Origin: Pelobates cultripes
Lineage: Eukaryota > Chordata > Amphibia > Anura > Pelobatidae
NCBI GenBank assembly: GCA_933207985.1
Contig: OW240918.1
Coordinates: forward strand, 110,061,454 to 110,125,453
Reading direction: 5' to 3'
Length of the DNA: 64,000 bases
This document shows, piece by piece, positions 10,559 to 20,793 of this stretch (within the stretch, counting starts at the first letter, position 1; each line of letters opens with the position of its first letter). The notes beneath the pieces are model-generated. The model searched no databases and was not told the DNA's origin. It worked only from the letters and a program-made list of their open reading frames with translations. The position numbers and the translations under genes were made by a program.

Positions 10559-10722
10559 CCCTCACCCTAAAAATAAGGAGGGGGAACCATTAAATAGGTA
10601 CCTGTAAAAAAACAAAAACTTACCATTTGAAAAAAGAAGACATCAAATGGTAAGTTTTATTATTGTTTTTTTACAGGTACCTAGTTAATGGTCCCCCCTT
10701 ATTATTTTTAAGGTGAAGGGGT
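10559..10722. repeat. central palindrome of the foldback element
   Basis: Arms run outward from a 12-base centre (10631-10642). ACTTACCATTTGA pairs with TCAAATGGTAAGT (10618-10630 and 10643-10655). Further out AGGTACCTGTAAAAAAACA pairs with TGTTTTTTTACAGGTACCT. Confidence 0.85.
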
Positions 10723-10799
10723 AGGTAGGGGTTAATTTTTTTGGGGAGCGGGTTGACTAGGGGTTTGGGGACACCAAGTCACCTGGAGGGTGTAACATT

Positions 10800-11075
10800 T
10801 TTATTTAGGGCCCCCATCTGCTGCTCAGGGGTGGGGGCCAGGGGGAGAGGACAATATGTCCCCCCCTTATTGATATTTAGGGCCCCCACCCACCGCTCAG
10901 GGGTGGGGGCGGGGCGAGGACAATAGGTCCCCCACTTATTCTTCTTTAGGACCCCCGCCCGCCGCTCAGGGGTGCGGGCTGGGTGGGAGGACAATAGGTC
11001 CCCCCCCTTATTTAATTTAGGGCCTCCACCCTCCATTCAGTGGTGGAGTCTGGTGGAGGGCAATAGGTCCCCCCT
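10800..11075. repeat. 69-bp GC-rich tandem repeat, right arm (inverted)
   Basis: Repeats of GGACAATAGGTCCCCC and GCTCAGGGGTGGGGGC are the reverse complement of the left-arm array. Spacing is again close to 69 bases. Confidence 0.75.
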
Positions 11076-11762
11076 TCAGGTTAGAAGCCCCCACTCATGC
11101 GGCATGGGTGGGGGCTCAGGAGGGGGGAAAGCACTTAGTATTAGTAAATTTGGCTGAAAGACCTATTTAGGTCTTTCAGCCTTTTGGTAGATAACTCCCT
11201 AATATCGTGGGAATTAGGGAGTTATCTACTAAGCGGCTGCAGGAGAAGTGCCAAAGTTCCGAAGTGTGAAGTTCCGAAATTCCAAAATGCTGAAGTTCCG
11301 AAGTTGCTGAAGTTGCCGAAGTTCCAAAGTGTCGAAGTGCCAAAGTTCTGAAGTTCCGAATTGCTGAAGTCACAAATTTCAGAATGCCGAACCGAAAATT
11401 TTCCCCATGCACATCCCTACTATTGGCTATATAGGAAAGATTTTAAAAGACTTGGAACCAGGGCAAAATTCCAAAATTTTGTTGCCGCTCAGTGAATGAC
11501 AGTACATAAATGGTGAGATATGAAATTAGACACATATTGGCTATATGTGAAAGATTTGAAAAGACTTGGAACCAGGACAAAATTCCAAAATGTTGTTACT
11601 GCTGTGTGAATGACGGTACATACATGGTATAATATGAAATTATATACTTATTGGCTATATGGGAAAGATTTGCAAAAACTTGGAACCACGGCAAAAATTC
11701 AAAATCCCACTACCAAAAGTCTCGGAGCATAAATAAAAAAACTTAAAGATAAAGGGAATACA

Positions 11763-11989
11763 AATGTCCCAATTACCCGAGCAGAAGACATGTTGCCAGA
11801 AGTAGGAACTCCAAATCCAGTAATAAAACTAAAAAAATAAATAACGTCACTGCAAGCACTACAAAATTCACAGGAGGTTTAACAGGCACAAAACAAAAGG
11901 TAGCAAACAGGGGGAATGGTCACACCAAACACCTAACGCGTTTCGGACCATAGACGTAGGAGCATTCATATTAGTAATAAGGTGTTTAC
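11763..11989. other. unassigned repeat-like sequence
   Basis: Holds ACCTAACGCGTTTCGGACC near 11931-11949, a CpG-rich word that looks like part of a dispersed repeat. I cannot name the family and see no coding frame. Confidence 0.35.
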
Positions 11990-12247
11990 TTAAAGGGACA
12001 TGCATCACTTGACAATTATTTTTTTAAAATAGCAAGCAAACACTTTTACACAAATATACAAATCAAGGCACTTTTACAGTATTGCTAGGGATCAGTTTTC
12101 TCCTTGAGTGCGTGTGGAAAGCACAAGAAAGATTAAGTAAATATGAACAAAAATAAAATTAACCAGTTTTTTTTCAGCCTGCGGAATGAGGCCGTAGCTA
12201 AAGCTTTAGGTGAGACAGTTACCTTAAAATGATGCCTGTCCCTTTAA
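11990..12247. mobile_element. 258-bp TTAA-flanked MITE
   Basis: The left end TTAAAGGGACATGCATCA (11990-) and right end TGATGCCTGTCCCTTTAA (-12247) are inverted repeats with one mismatch in 18. TTAA lies at both tips. No coding capacity. It is in the same target class as the MITEs at 3288, 3950 and 56437. Confidence 0.75.
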
Positions 12248-13319
12248 TGATGGTGTGTTCTAAATATAAAATTAAAAAATATATAAAAATAAAATGAACT
12301 TATTAGACACAAAGTATATAAAAAATAGCTAAATGCAGGCCTTGAAAGTTCTTTTAGAAATTTCAAGTTATTTCAGATACATGGTATATTGAATATTATG
12401 ATTATATATATGCCAGTGTACAATATTACTATATAATAAATGCTATGTTTGCATAATTGAACTGTTAGTGATAGAAGTAATGATTGCTAAGCTTCTGCAA
12501 TCCAGATTAATAACCCAATATATTTCTCCTGCTTGCTCTGCATTATTTAAAGGATATGTTTGATGTGAATGAAAATGTGAAAGGATAATTTCAATATAAT
12601 TTCCCATTTGGATTACACGACTATATATATTGCTTGCTGTATTATTAATATTTATCCTTCATACATGAAAATTAAATTTATTTGCTGAAATGCATTTTTT
12701 TTATATTAAACTCACCTTTATTCTATGCATTATTTATTTGCATAGTTGTTTATTATTGTTTTAATAAATGTCATACACTTGAGATTCCCAAAATAAAATT
12801 TAAGTAATTTCTGGATTTAATATAAAAGAGTTATTAGATTTAATATAAATAAATTAACATTTAATTTATGCTCAAGCCACTAAAAATCTAAAAAACATAA
12901 ATGTTTGCAATTTTATTAATTGTAGTTCATGAATATACTGCAGTTTGAAAAACATTGTATATTGGGTAGCTTATTGTAAAAAAGAAAACAAAACAAAATA
13001 TGCTATGTCAAATGGCTAAAAATAAAGTAATGCATAAAAAAACACACCATCCCCCTCCCCATTCCCCCCACATAGCCTTTGCATCTTCCACTCACCACTC
13101 TCCACCCTGCTGCCCCTGCCTTACCCCTCCTTTTTTTTTTTATTCTACCACTTTCTCTTCGCGCCCAAGCATGCAACATTATTCATGGTGACTCAAGATC
13201 TCAGCACCATCCAGTTTATCTTTTGCTTCTTATGATGCAGCATATTATGCACACTACTCATATCTCCCCAATGTGCCTGGCACAGGTGCCTTTATTCTAT
13301 ATTTGGTGTAGTGATCTGA
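12248..13319. other. AT-rich stretch, nothing recognised
   Basis: Very AT-rich to about 13000, then a pyrimidine-rich patch (13045-13155). No family, gene or clear repeat structure seen. Confidence 0.4.
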
Positions 13320-13729
13320 AGGTCACACTGCACACCATGGGCATTCACAGGAGGGGGCAAGAGGGGGAACTTGCCCCCGCTGGATTTTTCAACATGCCCA
13401 CTCCCCACAGGCAATTTTCCCTCAGACTGTGACAGCTCAGTCCGACGGAAGGAAGTAGGAAGGTGCTGGGGGCTGCAGGGAGGTGCTGGGGGCCACATTT
13501 AGGCTGCCAGGGGGCAGAGGGAGCACTGTGAGGCTCCCTTCCAAATCCACAGTGATTTGGTGCCTCTGTGCTCTGCCCCCGCAGTTAGGTCCTGCCCCTG
13601 TTTGTCACGCACCGGAAGGAGAAGGACAGAATGCTCCAAGTCTCCCACAGCCTTCTGTGACAGGTAGGCTTCAGCCCATGACAGTGATTAATCTCGTGTG
13701 TGTGTGTGCTTCATAGTAAGTGAGCTTGT

Positions 13730-13766
<37 letters not shown>

Positions 13767-14519
13767 AGTGAGTTTGTAATGAGCATGTGTGTGTCAGTGA
13801 GCTTGTCTGTAGTGAGCATGTGTGTCAGTTTGCTTGTCTGTAGTGAGCATGTGTGTTTCAATGAGCTTGTAGTAAGCATGTGTGTGTGTCAGTGAGCTTG
13901 TCTATAGTGAACTTGTTTGAGTGTGAGTTTGTGGTGAGCATGTGTGTGTCAACAAACTTGTACACATGTTCTTGAGCTTGTTTGTCAGTGAGCTTTTATT
14001 TAGTGGGCATTTGTGTGTCAGTGAGTTTGTCTGTAGTGAGCATGTGTGTCAGCGAGCTCTTCTGTAGTGAGCATGTGTGTGTCAGTGAGTTTGCAGTGAG
14101 TATGCCAATGAGCTTGTCTGTAGTAACCTTGTGTGAGTTGTTTGTCGGTGAGCTTGTTTGTCGGTGAGCTTTTATTTAGTGGGTATTTGTGTGTGTCAGT
14201 GAGTTTGTCTGTAGTGAGCATGTGTATCAGCGAGCTCTTCTGTAGTGAGCATGTGTGTGTCAGTGAGTTTGCAGTGACCATGTCTGTAGCAGTGAGCTTT
14301 TCTGTAGTGAGCATGTGTGTGTATGTCAGTAAGCTTGTGTGTGCGTCAGTGAGCTTATCTGTAGGGAGCATGTGTGTGTCAATGAGCTTGTCTGTAGTGA
14401 GCGTGTGTGTGTGTGTGTGTGTGTATGTGTGACAGTAAGCTTGTCTGTAGTAAGTTTGTGTTTGTATGCCAATGAGCTTGTCTGTAGTAACCTTGTGTGA
14501 GTGTCAGAGTTTGTACTAA

Positions 14520-14554
<35 letters not shown>

Positions 14555-14680
14555 CCAGTAAGGTTGTCTGTGTGTATCAGTGAGCTTGTGTTTTTATGTC
14601 AATGTGTATCAATGAGAAGGCCTGTCTGCCTGTGAGCTTGAGTTTTTCTGTGTCTGCATGTGAGTATGCTTACTGTACAA
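13320..14680. repeat. GC-rich block and GTGAGCTTGTCTGTAGTGAGCATG minisatellite
   Basis: 13320-13680 is GC-rich with GGGGGCAAG pairing CTTGCCCCC (13355-13380) and a GGTGCTGGGGGC doublet. From about 13700 to 14600, irregular units of roughly 30 bases repeat (tgtgtgtcagtgagcttgtctgtagtgagcatg). The array is close to the reverse complement of the minisatellite at 6790-7215, so the block may be a related element in the other orientation. No inverted ends found. Confidence 0.7.
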
Positions 14681-14735
14681 TTAAATTTTTTACACTGACA
14701 GAACCAATATTTTGAATTAGAAAATGAAACATACC

Positions 14736-14736
14736 A

Positions 14737-14774
<38 letters not shown>

Positions 14775-14830
14775 CACATACATACACACAAACACACACA
14801 CACGCACATATATAAGTATATATATAGATA
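14736..14830. repeat. (TA)n and (CA)n microsatellite
   Basis: A TA run at about 14740-14767 is followed by CA-rich and TA-rich repeats. Confidence 0.9.
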
Positions 14831-15199
14831 TATAGTTAATACATTGCTTAACACAAATACACACACCAGTCAAGCCATACACAGAAATCTCACTTTAACA
14901 GTGCTCTCACTACTGCAAGGGATTCTGGGTTGGTGTATGCAAATTAGCTCAACAAGGAACCACATTTTTGCCTCATAATTCCACTTTATACATGGATTCC
15001 TTGGAGTATGTGTGTGAAGTATAGAACAGCTTTGGAACACAACTCAGGAAGAGGAGCAAAGTTGCTATTTGTAGAACAGTGCACCAAATTTTCAGGCAAT
15101 AAAGCCTGCATCTCTCTCCAATAGTAACACTTGGAGATATCCTGGGATTTGTACTGTCTCCTTTAGCAGGTGCTCAAAGCACCTTGTTCACTAATTAAT
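14831..15199. other. unassigned, possible dispersed repeat
   Basis: Contains GCAAGGGATTCTGGGTTGG near 14916 and ATGCAAATTAGCTCAACA near 14937. These look like repeat consensus words, but I cannot assign a family. No coding frame. Confidence 0.3.
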
Positions 15200-17660
15200 C
15201 CAGTTTTTAGTGTTCGTAAGTTCTAAAGTTTTTTCTTTATTGCTACATCTTTTTTCGTACCTTTTACCTCATTCTTTCTTTCTTGGTGTGGCTATTAAAT
15301 GGAGGAGCAGACCTGTTGGTATACGATATAACATCTCTACAGTCGTAAGATGGAAACATTGAATATTATTTCCTATAATGTGAGACGACTCAATACACCA
15401 GAAAAGAGGTGTATGGCTCTTAGAGACATCGGTCGGATGAGTCGATATTGTTTTGGTCCAGGAAACACACTTCAGTGGTAGGGACGGCCCAAAAATATCC
15501 TCCTGCAAATTCTCTCTAGCATATTACAGCCACTATTCCCAGAGTAAATCGAGAGGAGTGGCCATATTGGTGGGGGCGCAATTGTTCACGTTCACTAAAC
15601 AGGTACATGATGATTCAGGACAGTTTCTACTCGTCAAGGGACTCATAGGTCCCACACTGATCATGTTGGTTAATATATACTTGCCCAACAAACACCAATG
15701 CACCTCCCTCAGGCAAATCTTAACTAAAATCCAACCACACATAGAGTGAGAATTGTTTATTGGAGGGGACTTCAACCTTTCACTATACTCTCGCAAAGAC
15801 AGCACATCCACTGACTCCACATATCTAAACCCAACTAGGGAACAAGTACGCAGGTTATTGCATGACAACCAGTGGCTTGCTGGAGAATAACACACCCAAA
15901 TCAGGACTATAACTTATATTCCAAGCCACGATCCACGTATACCAGGATTGACATGTTTCTAACATCACAAAAATCCCTGAGCGCTGTGAGGTCCACATGG
16001 ATAGGCAATATTTCATGGTCGGACCATGCTCCGATCACCCTCTAAGTGGCTATCCCCAACTTACCCACCAAACAGGGTCACTAGAGAGTGAAGCCCAACC
16101 TACTCCAGATTCCAAAGGTGCGGGAGGCTACAGCAAATAACATTACACAGTATTTTATGGAGAATCAAACCACTGACACGTCTCTTCAATAGAAAGTGCA
16201 TAAATGCATTTTAAGGGGAGAACTGATCAAATAGGGGGCATACCTCATACGTCAAAGGTCTAGGGAAAGGGTCAAACGTATTAGTAACATAAAACTTATG
16301 GAACAAACACATAATCACATTCTCTCAGACACAGACTACCAGACTTTCGTAGCACTATGTACTGACCTCAAAATACTGCTAAATTACAAAGCAAAAAAGA
16401 CCCTTCTGTGGAATAAACAACAGCACTTCCACCAGGGGAACAGAGACTGCTGGCTAAAGCCCTGAAACAAAAACAACTGACATACATACCCACAATCCGT
16501 GACTCCTCTGACAAACTTGTCTACACCACAGAAGACATTGCAGATGCTTTTAGGAATTACTACCACTCCCTCTATAATCTAGAGGCTCCACCACGCAATT
16601 GAGATGAGATCCAGACATACATGCATACCTGTTCATTGCTAGATGAACCATTCATCAAAGAGGAATTAGTGAGAGCAATTAAAAACACTTCACCCATTAA
16701 GAGCTTAGGCCCGGATGGATTCTGGCCAACATATTATAAGGTTTTCCTGGAGGAGACAAGTTCCCTACTTCTTACAAACATTAAACTCACCCCCACAATG
16801 TGGTCTTCCAGCATCCGGGCTGGAGACCACCATTGCTCTCATCCCAAAACCATGGCAACCCAAAACCAGGGACCTGGAGACCCGGAGGCGTGTGCGAGCT
16901 ATCGCCCCATGTCCCTCATTAACGTTGATATTAAGCTATTTACTAAGATGTTGGCGGGTAGGCTTTGACCAATCCTGTGGGGACTGATCCACCCTGATCA
17001 AGCATGCTCTCACGAGAATCCAAGGATAACACCACCAAAATTATCAATCTTGTACACTAATCTCTATAGATGCCGAGAAGGCATTTGACAGGGTGGATTG
17101 GTCCTTTCTGGAGGGGTATTGGTGACCTTGGGTTTGCACTGGATGGATTGGATATGAACAATATACTCCATGCCATCAGCGAGGCTAAAAGTAAATGAGC
17201 AATTGTCACAATCCTTTAAGATTTCCAATGGCACACACCAAGGATGCCCCCTTTCCCCGCTCCTTTTCATTTTGACATTAGAACCCTTCTTACAAGAAAT
17301 ACGGAAAAACTAGTCTATAGAGGGCATGAGAATTAATATTAAAGAATATAAGATCTCGGCCTTTGCTGATGATCTACTGTTCACACTCTCGAATCTGGCC
17401 GCCTCACTTCCTCCCCTTATAGCTGAAATGACAGCGCATACAGCGCACTCTCTAATTTTAAAATCAACATAGGTAAGAGTGAAATATGAAATCTGTCCAT
17501 ACCCCCCACAGACTCAACACGACTACAGGCCATATTTCCATTTCAATTGGCATCGAAAGACATCATATACTTAGGGATAAAGGTGACCCCCCTCTACATC
17601 CACCCTCTATGGGGGCTAACTTTCCTCCACTTTTGGAAAACATAAAAAGAGACCTAACGG
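15200..17660 (+). pseudogene. older LINE-1, ORF2 5' part (endonuclease and RT), split by a younger LINE-1
   Basis: ORF2 starts at an ATG at 15351 (M-E-T-L-N-I-I-S-Y-N), behind a pyrimidine-rich leader. The endonuclease is readable across frames, with G-G-D-F-N at 15762-15776 and R-I-D-M-F near 15943-15957. RT motifs follow: G-P-D-G-F-W-P near 16710, Y-R-P-M-S-L-I near 16900, D-A-E-K-A-F-D-R-V-D near 17065, H-Q-G-C-P-L-S-P near 17239 and F-A-D-D at 17362-17373. Many stops and frameshifts make it inactive. At 17660 the ORF is cut in I-K-R-D-L-T, and it resumes at 25762. Confidence 0.85.
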
Positions 17661-17770
17661 GGGGGCGTGGCCTGAACGCCGATGGAGATGGCCGCCTAAC
17701 TAAGGAGCTCCGTCCCACATAGCCACAACTAGCGCACAAAACTCGCATCCAAGGCACAGAAACCTACCTG

Positions 17771-18811
17771 ATGGGTCGTGCCAAGAGGTCTGATTCCCAC
17801 CAAACCACGAGGAGATCACAGGGGGCCACGCAAACAGGACCGCTTGACGGATACCTCCACACGCCAAGCAGACAGCCGCGTACCGCCACAGGCCACAAAA
17901 TGGTCGACGATCGGACCTCAGCACAGCCGCCCGACACGCAGGAACCCTCACTGTCGGACATTCGGGCCGACATCAGAGCCCTAACGGGAGCCATGGTCAC
18001 GAAAGCTGACCTGCAGGCACTATCAGCCACGCTCCATGAGGCAATTAGATCGGAGGTAGCTACAATTCAGAGGGACATAGTAGCACAAGATGGACGCACA
18101 CAAACCCTGGAAGCAACTCAACTTACAGCAAGTAGCAGACTGGATGCCACTGATGCGGCAGTAACAAGGCAAGGCAACATGCTGTTACAATTAAGAAGAC
18201 AGACTGAGGACCTAGATAATAGGGGCCGAAGGTCGAACATCAGAGTCCGAAACCTACCAGAAGCAGCAGGAGAAGAGGATGTTCAGGCTACGCTGACTGC
18301 CCTGTTCAGGGAAATCCTAGGCCCGGACTCGCCGCCGCGCATTGACTTTGACCGCGCACACAGAGCCCTGAGACCGCGCAACGCAGACAATACACCCAGA
18401 GATGTCATATGCTGTCTCCATGAATACAGGGTAAAGGAGATGATCATGAACAAAGCCAGACTGAAACCAACATGGCGGTTCCAAGGAGCAGAGGTAGCCC
18501 TATACCAAGATCTCTCCCCTCTCACACTTGAGGCCCGCAGAGCGCTGAGACCAGTGACACAACTGCTACGCAGTCGCAACATACCGTATAAGTGGGGATT
18601 CCCTTTCTGCTTACTGGCCAGACATCATAATGAGTGGCGGCCTTTACGTTGGCCGGATGAGGTACCGGCTTTTCTTCTAAGCATGGGCCTACCACGCACG
18701 GAGGTTACGGACTGGATCCTGAACCCGCTGGAACAGAGACCCAACCAGCCAGCCCCGAGAGCACCGAGGCGGCGCAGGGAAGACTCGCCGCTCAGACGGC
18801 CAGACCGCTGA
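17771..18811 (+). CDS. LINE-1 ORF1 protein, intact, 346 aa
   Basis: L1 ORF1p is an RNA-binding chaperone that trimerises and coats element RNA in cytoplasmic particles. The ATG lies 110 bases into the element and the frame is open to 18811. Residues 1-60 are basic and disordered. Residues about 61-150 are heptad-like and likely a coiled coil. An RRM-like domain begins at N-I-R-V-R-N-L-P-E (156-164) and runs to about 245. The C-terminal domain spans about 246-310, with A-R-R-A-L-R-P. A basic, proline-rich tail ends in R-R-P-D-R. Length and order match vertebrate L1 ORF1p (about 340 aa). GC content is far above that of the surrounding DNA. No disabling change is seen. Confidence 0.9.
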   Translation: MGRAKRSDSHQTTRRSQGATQTGPLDGYLHTPSRQPRTATGHKMVDDRTSAQPPDTQEPSLSDIRADIRALTGAMVTKADLQALSATLHEAIRSEVATIQRDIVAQDGRTQTLEATQLTASSRLDATDAAVTRQGNMLLQLRRQTEDLDNRGRRSNIRVRNLPEAAGEEDVQATLTALFREILGPDSPPRIDFDRAHRALRPRNADNTPRDVICCLHEYRVKEMIMNKARLKPTWRFQGAEVALYQDLSPLTLEARRALRPVTQLLRSRNIPYKWGFPFCLLARHHNEWRPLRWPDEVPAFLLSMGLPRTEVTDWILNPLEQRPNQPAPRAPRRRREDSPLRRPDR

Positions 18812-20793
18812 CCTCTCAACCCGGCGCAACACCCAGTACAACCTGGAGTTTAACGCCTCCCGTACCCGAAATGGCACACGGCAGTAAGGGGACAACAGGA
18901 GATGTGAAGATGGTCACCGACAGCCAGCACATTCACGAGACTTTCAGATAAGTACTAATAACTATTGATCTCCGACAGGACTATGGACTTTGACACACAA
19001 CGCACCAAATACTGTCTCGCTTGACAACTTATGGACGACGACGCCGAGCACATAATCTAGAGTTGTGGGGACTGACAGGTGGGGACTCATTATTCGGGGG
19101 CAGCGACGCAGGGAATGGTTTGAACATAAAGGGGATCACAACTACCGCTTTACTCCCGGAAGGCATCCTCAGACGAGGTCATAACTTGGGGTGGGGGGCA
19201 CTGGAGGGAGGTAGGGGGCATCTCTCAGGATGCCACAGATGCACCACCTGAACTGAGTACATGGTATCGATGCCTACTGGACCTAACTCACATGGATTTG
19301 ATACATATATGGACAGATCATGGGGATATAGGTTTGAAGTGGGAGTAAGGAATGATCCTATGACTTATATGCTTGATATACCACTGTGGGGGTAGCTCCT
19401 TACGATGACGAGGGCGGAGGTAGGGGAAGGAGGAGGGAGAAACTGGGGACCAGCTCAGGCACACAACCAAATGCACATTTCCAAACTTGTAATTAGGGGA
19501 GGGAGGGAGGGAAGGGGGGGAGAGAGAAAAAGAGAAAGAGAAGGGAGAAGAGGAGGAGAGGGGGGGAAAGGGGGGAAAACCACACCTACAACAGGTTGTA
19601 TGCACCCACCGCTATTGATGCGACAGTAAAAGGAAACAACAGATGAAGTAGAAGCAGGTACCAAGTGGGAAGGGGGGAGCAGGGGAAGAAAAGAGAGGAG
19701 GGCGGTGCAAGATAGACATGGGAGGCATGTAGAGAGCGAAGTGTACAACACTAAGCCGAGAGAAGGCGCTTGACGAGCTAACCTAGGGATCCCCACATAG
19801 CAGACTGCAGCCCAGATTAGGGGGAAGTGTAGAGACAAGAAGGAGGCCCCAACCCAAGGTTGAGGAGGGGGTAGTAGACTCCCTGGGGACTTGTGACCCT
19901 CTCCCACATCGCAGCCAAAACCAACAGAGCACACTACGAGGCCTACACACGCCCACCCCGAACATAAGATGAGACACTCCTGTACTGACTGGGAAACCCA
20001 TTGGAATTAAGCCATACATTCGGCGAATACCATAACCATGACAACCGACAGACAGAACAGACACGGATGACCACCAGCACTATTGACGGAGAGACAAGAG
20101 GTCCATCAACCACACTGGCCACGCCAACTTACCGACCCATCAGTAGGGATATACATTAGCCAAACATGAACTAGAGCGAAGTGCACTGCATGCGCTACTA
20201 ACATCGTGGGGACAAACAGTCTCCTGGCTCAGACAGTTAAAACCACATACCACACGTTAGGAAACGACGGTAACAACACACTTCTCCAGGCCCTAGGCCA
20301 CTACTCGACCAATACCCGTGTAAACCAACCTACTGCGGGAGCCACTGCCGACGCCCAGCCGGGACCGTAAACCGGTGGTACGGCACTGATTGCCCGATCA
20401 GTTACACGGAGTCACCCCACACTGGGGTATCACATAATACTCAACACCATTACACACCTCACACGAACTACACAAGGCAGCGAGCAGAAGATACACCTAA
20501 ACACTGACACACCTAGAGGAAAGAGCCACACACGACACACCTGGGCACCTTGCTCTAGAGTACTTTACTGACACCTGCCTCACCACAACTACCCCCCCTC
20601 CCCCCCCTTTTTCTTTTCTTTTTTTTTCTCTTCCTCTTCCCTTCCCCTTCCTTCCCTCTTCCCTCACCTACCTAAGCGACAGCCCGTTGGGGCGCGCCCG
20701 GACCTTCCTGGCCACAGCGAGCAGAGCCCGATCCGTCGGAAAGCGGATTGATCCTGAATAGCGGTACCTGACACGGATACCGAGAGCTCACAC
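18812..20793 (+). other. 2-kb spacer between LINE-1 ORF1 and ORF2
   Basis: No open frame with family resemblance. Notable are a purine-rich G-run tract at 19496-19572 and a pyrimidine tract at about 20588-20664, some 130 bases before the ORF2 ATG. A similar pyrimidine-rich leader precedes ORF2 in the older copy (15225-15285). The spacer therefore appears native and not a foreign insertion. Confidence 0.65.

Larger units (their letters stand above)
9529..11419. mobile_element. 1.9-kb hAT-type foldback element
   Basis: Ends are TAGACATGTGCA (9529-9540) and TGCACATCCCTA (ending 11419). They are flanked by CTATTGAC (9521-9528) and CTATTGGC (11420-11427), an 8-bp duplication with one change, as made by hAT transposases. 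Both ends carry subterminal tandem repeats of short CCGAA-containing units (9550-9770 and 11250-11395). The whole element is a large inverted repeat: TAGATAACTCCCTAAT and GGCTGAAAGACCTA blocks, then about four 69-bp GC-rich repeats, occur in mirror order on each side of a centre near 10637. No transposase, so non-autonomous. Confidence 0.8.
9410..11762. repeat. 114-bp tandem repeat interrupted by a foldback transposon
   Basis: The unit contains TATTGGCTATAT, AAGACTTGGAACCA and TGTTACTGCTGTGTGAA. The anchor tattgg starts at 11421, 11535 and 11649, giving a period of exactly 114 bases. A partial unit lies to the left at about 9410-9528, so the array was split by the element at 9529-11419. About three to four units remain. 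Confidence 0.75.

Noticed and set aside
13700..14600. CRISPR-like regular repeats
   Set aside because: Units vary in length and sequence and lack unique spacers; the DNA is clearly vertebrate. It is a minisatellite.
15533..15895. 120-codon minus-strand frame
   Set aside because: Antisense of the older LINE-1 endonuclease.
19455..19934. 159-codon minus-strand frame in the LINE-1 spacer
   Set aside because: It reads the complement of a purine-rich tract and gives low-complexity Ser/Pro/Leu text; no family resemblance.
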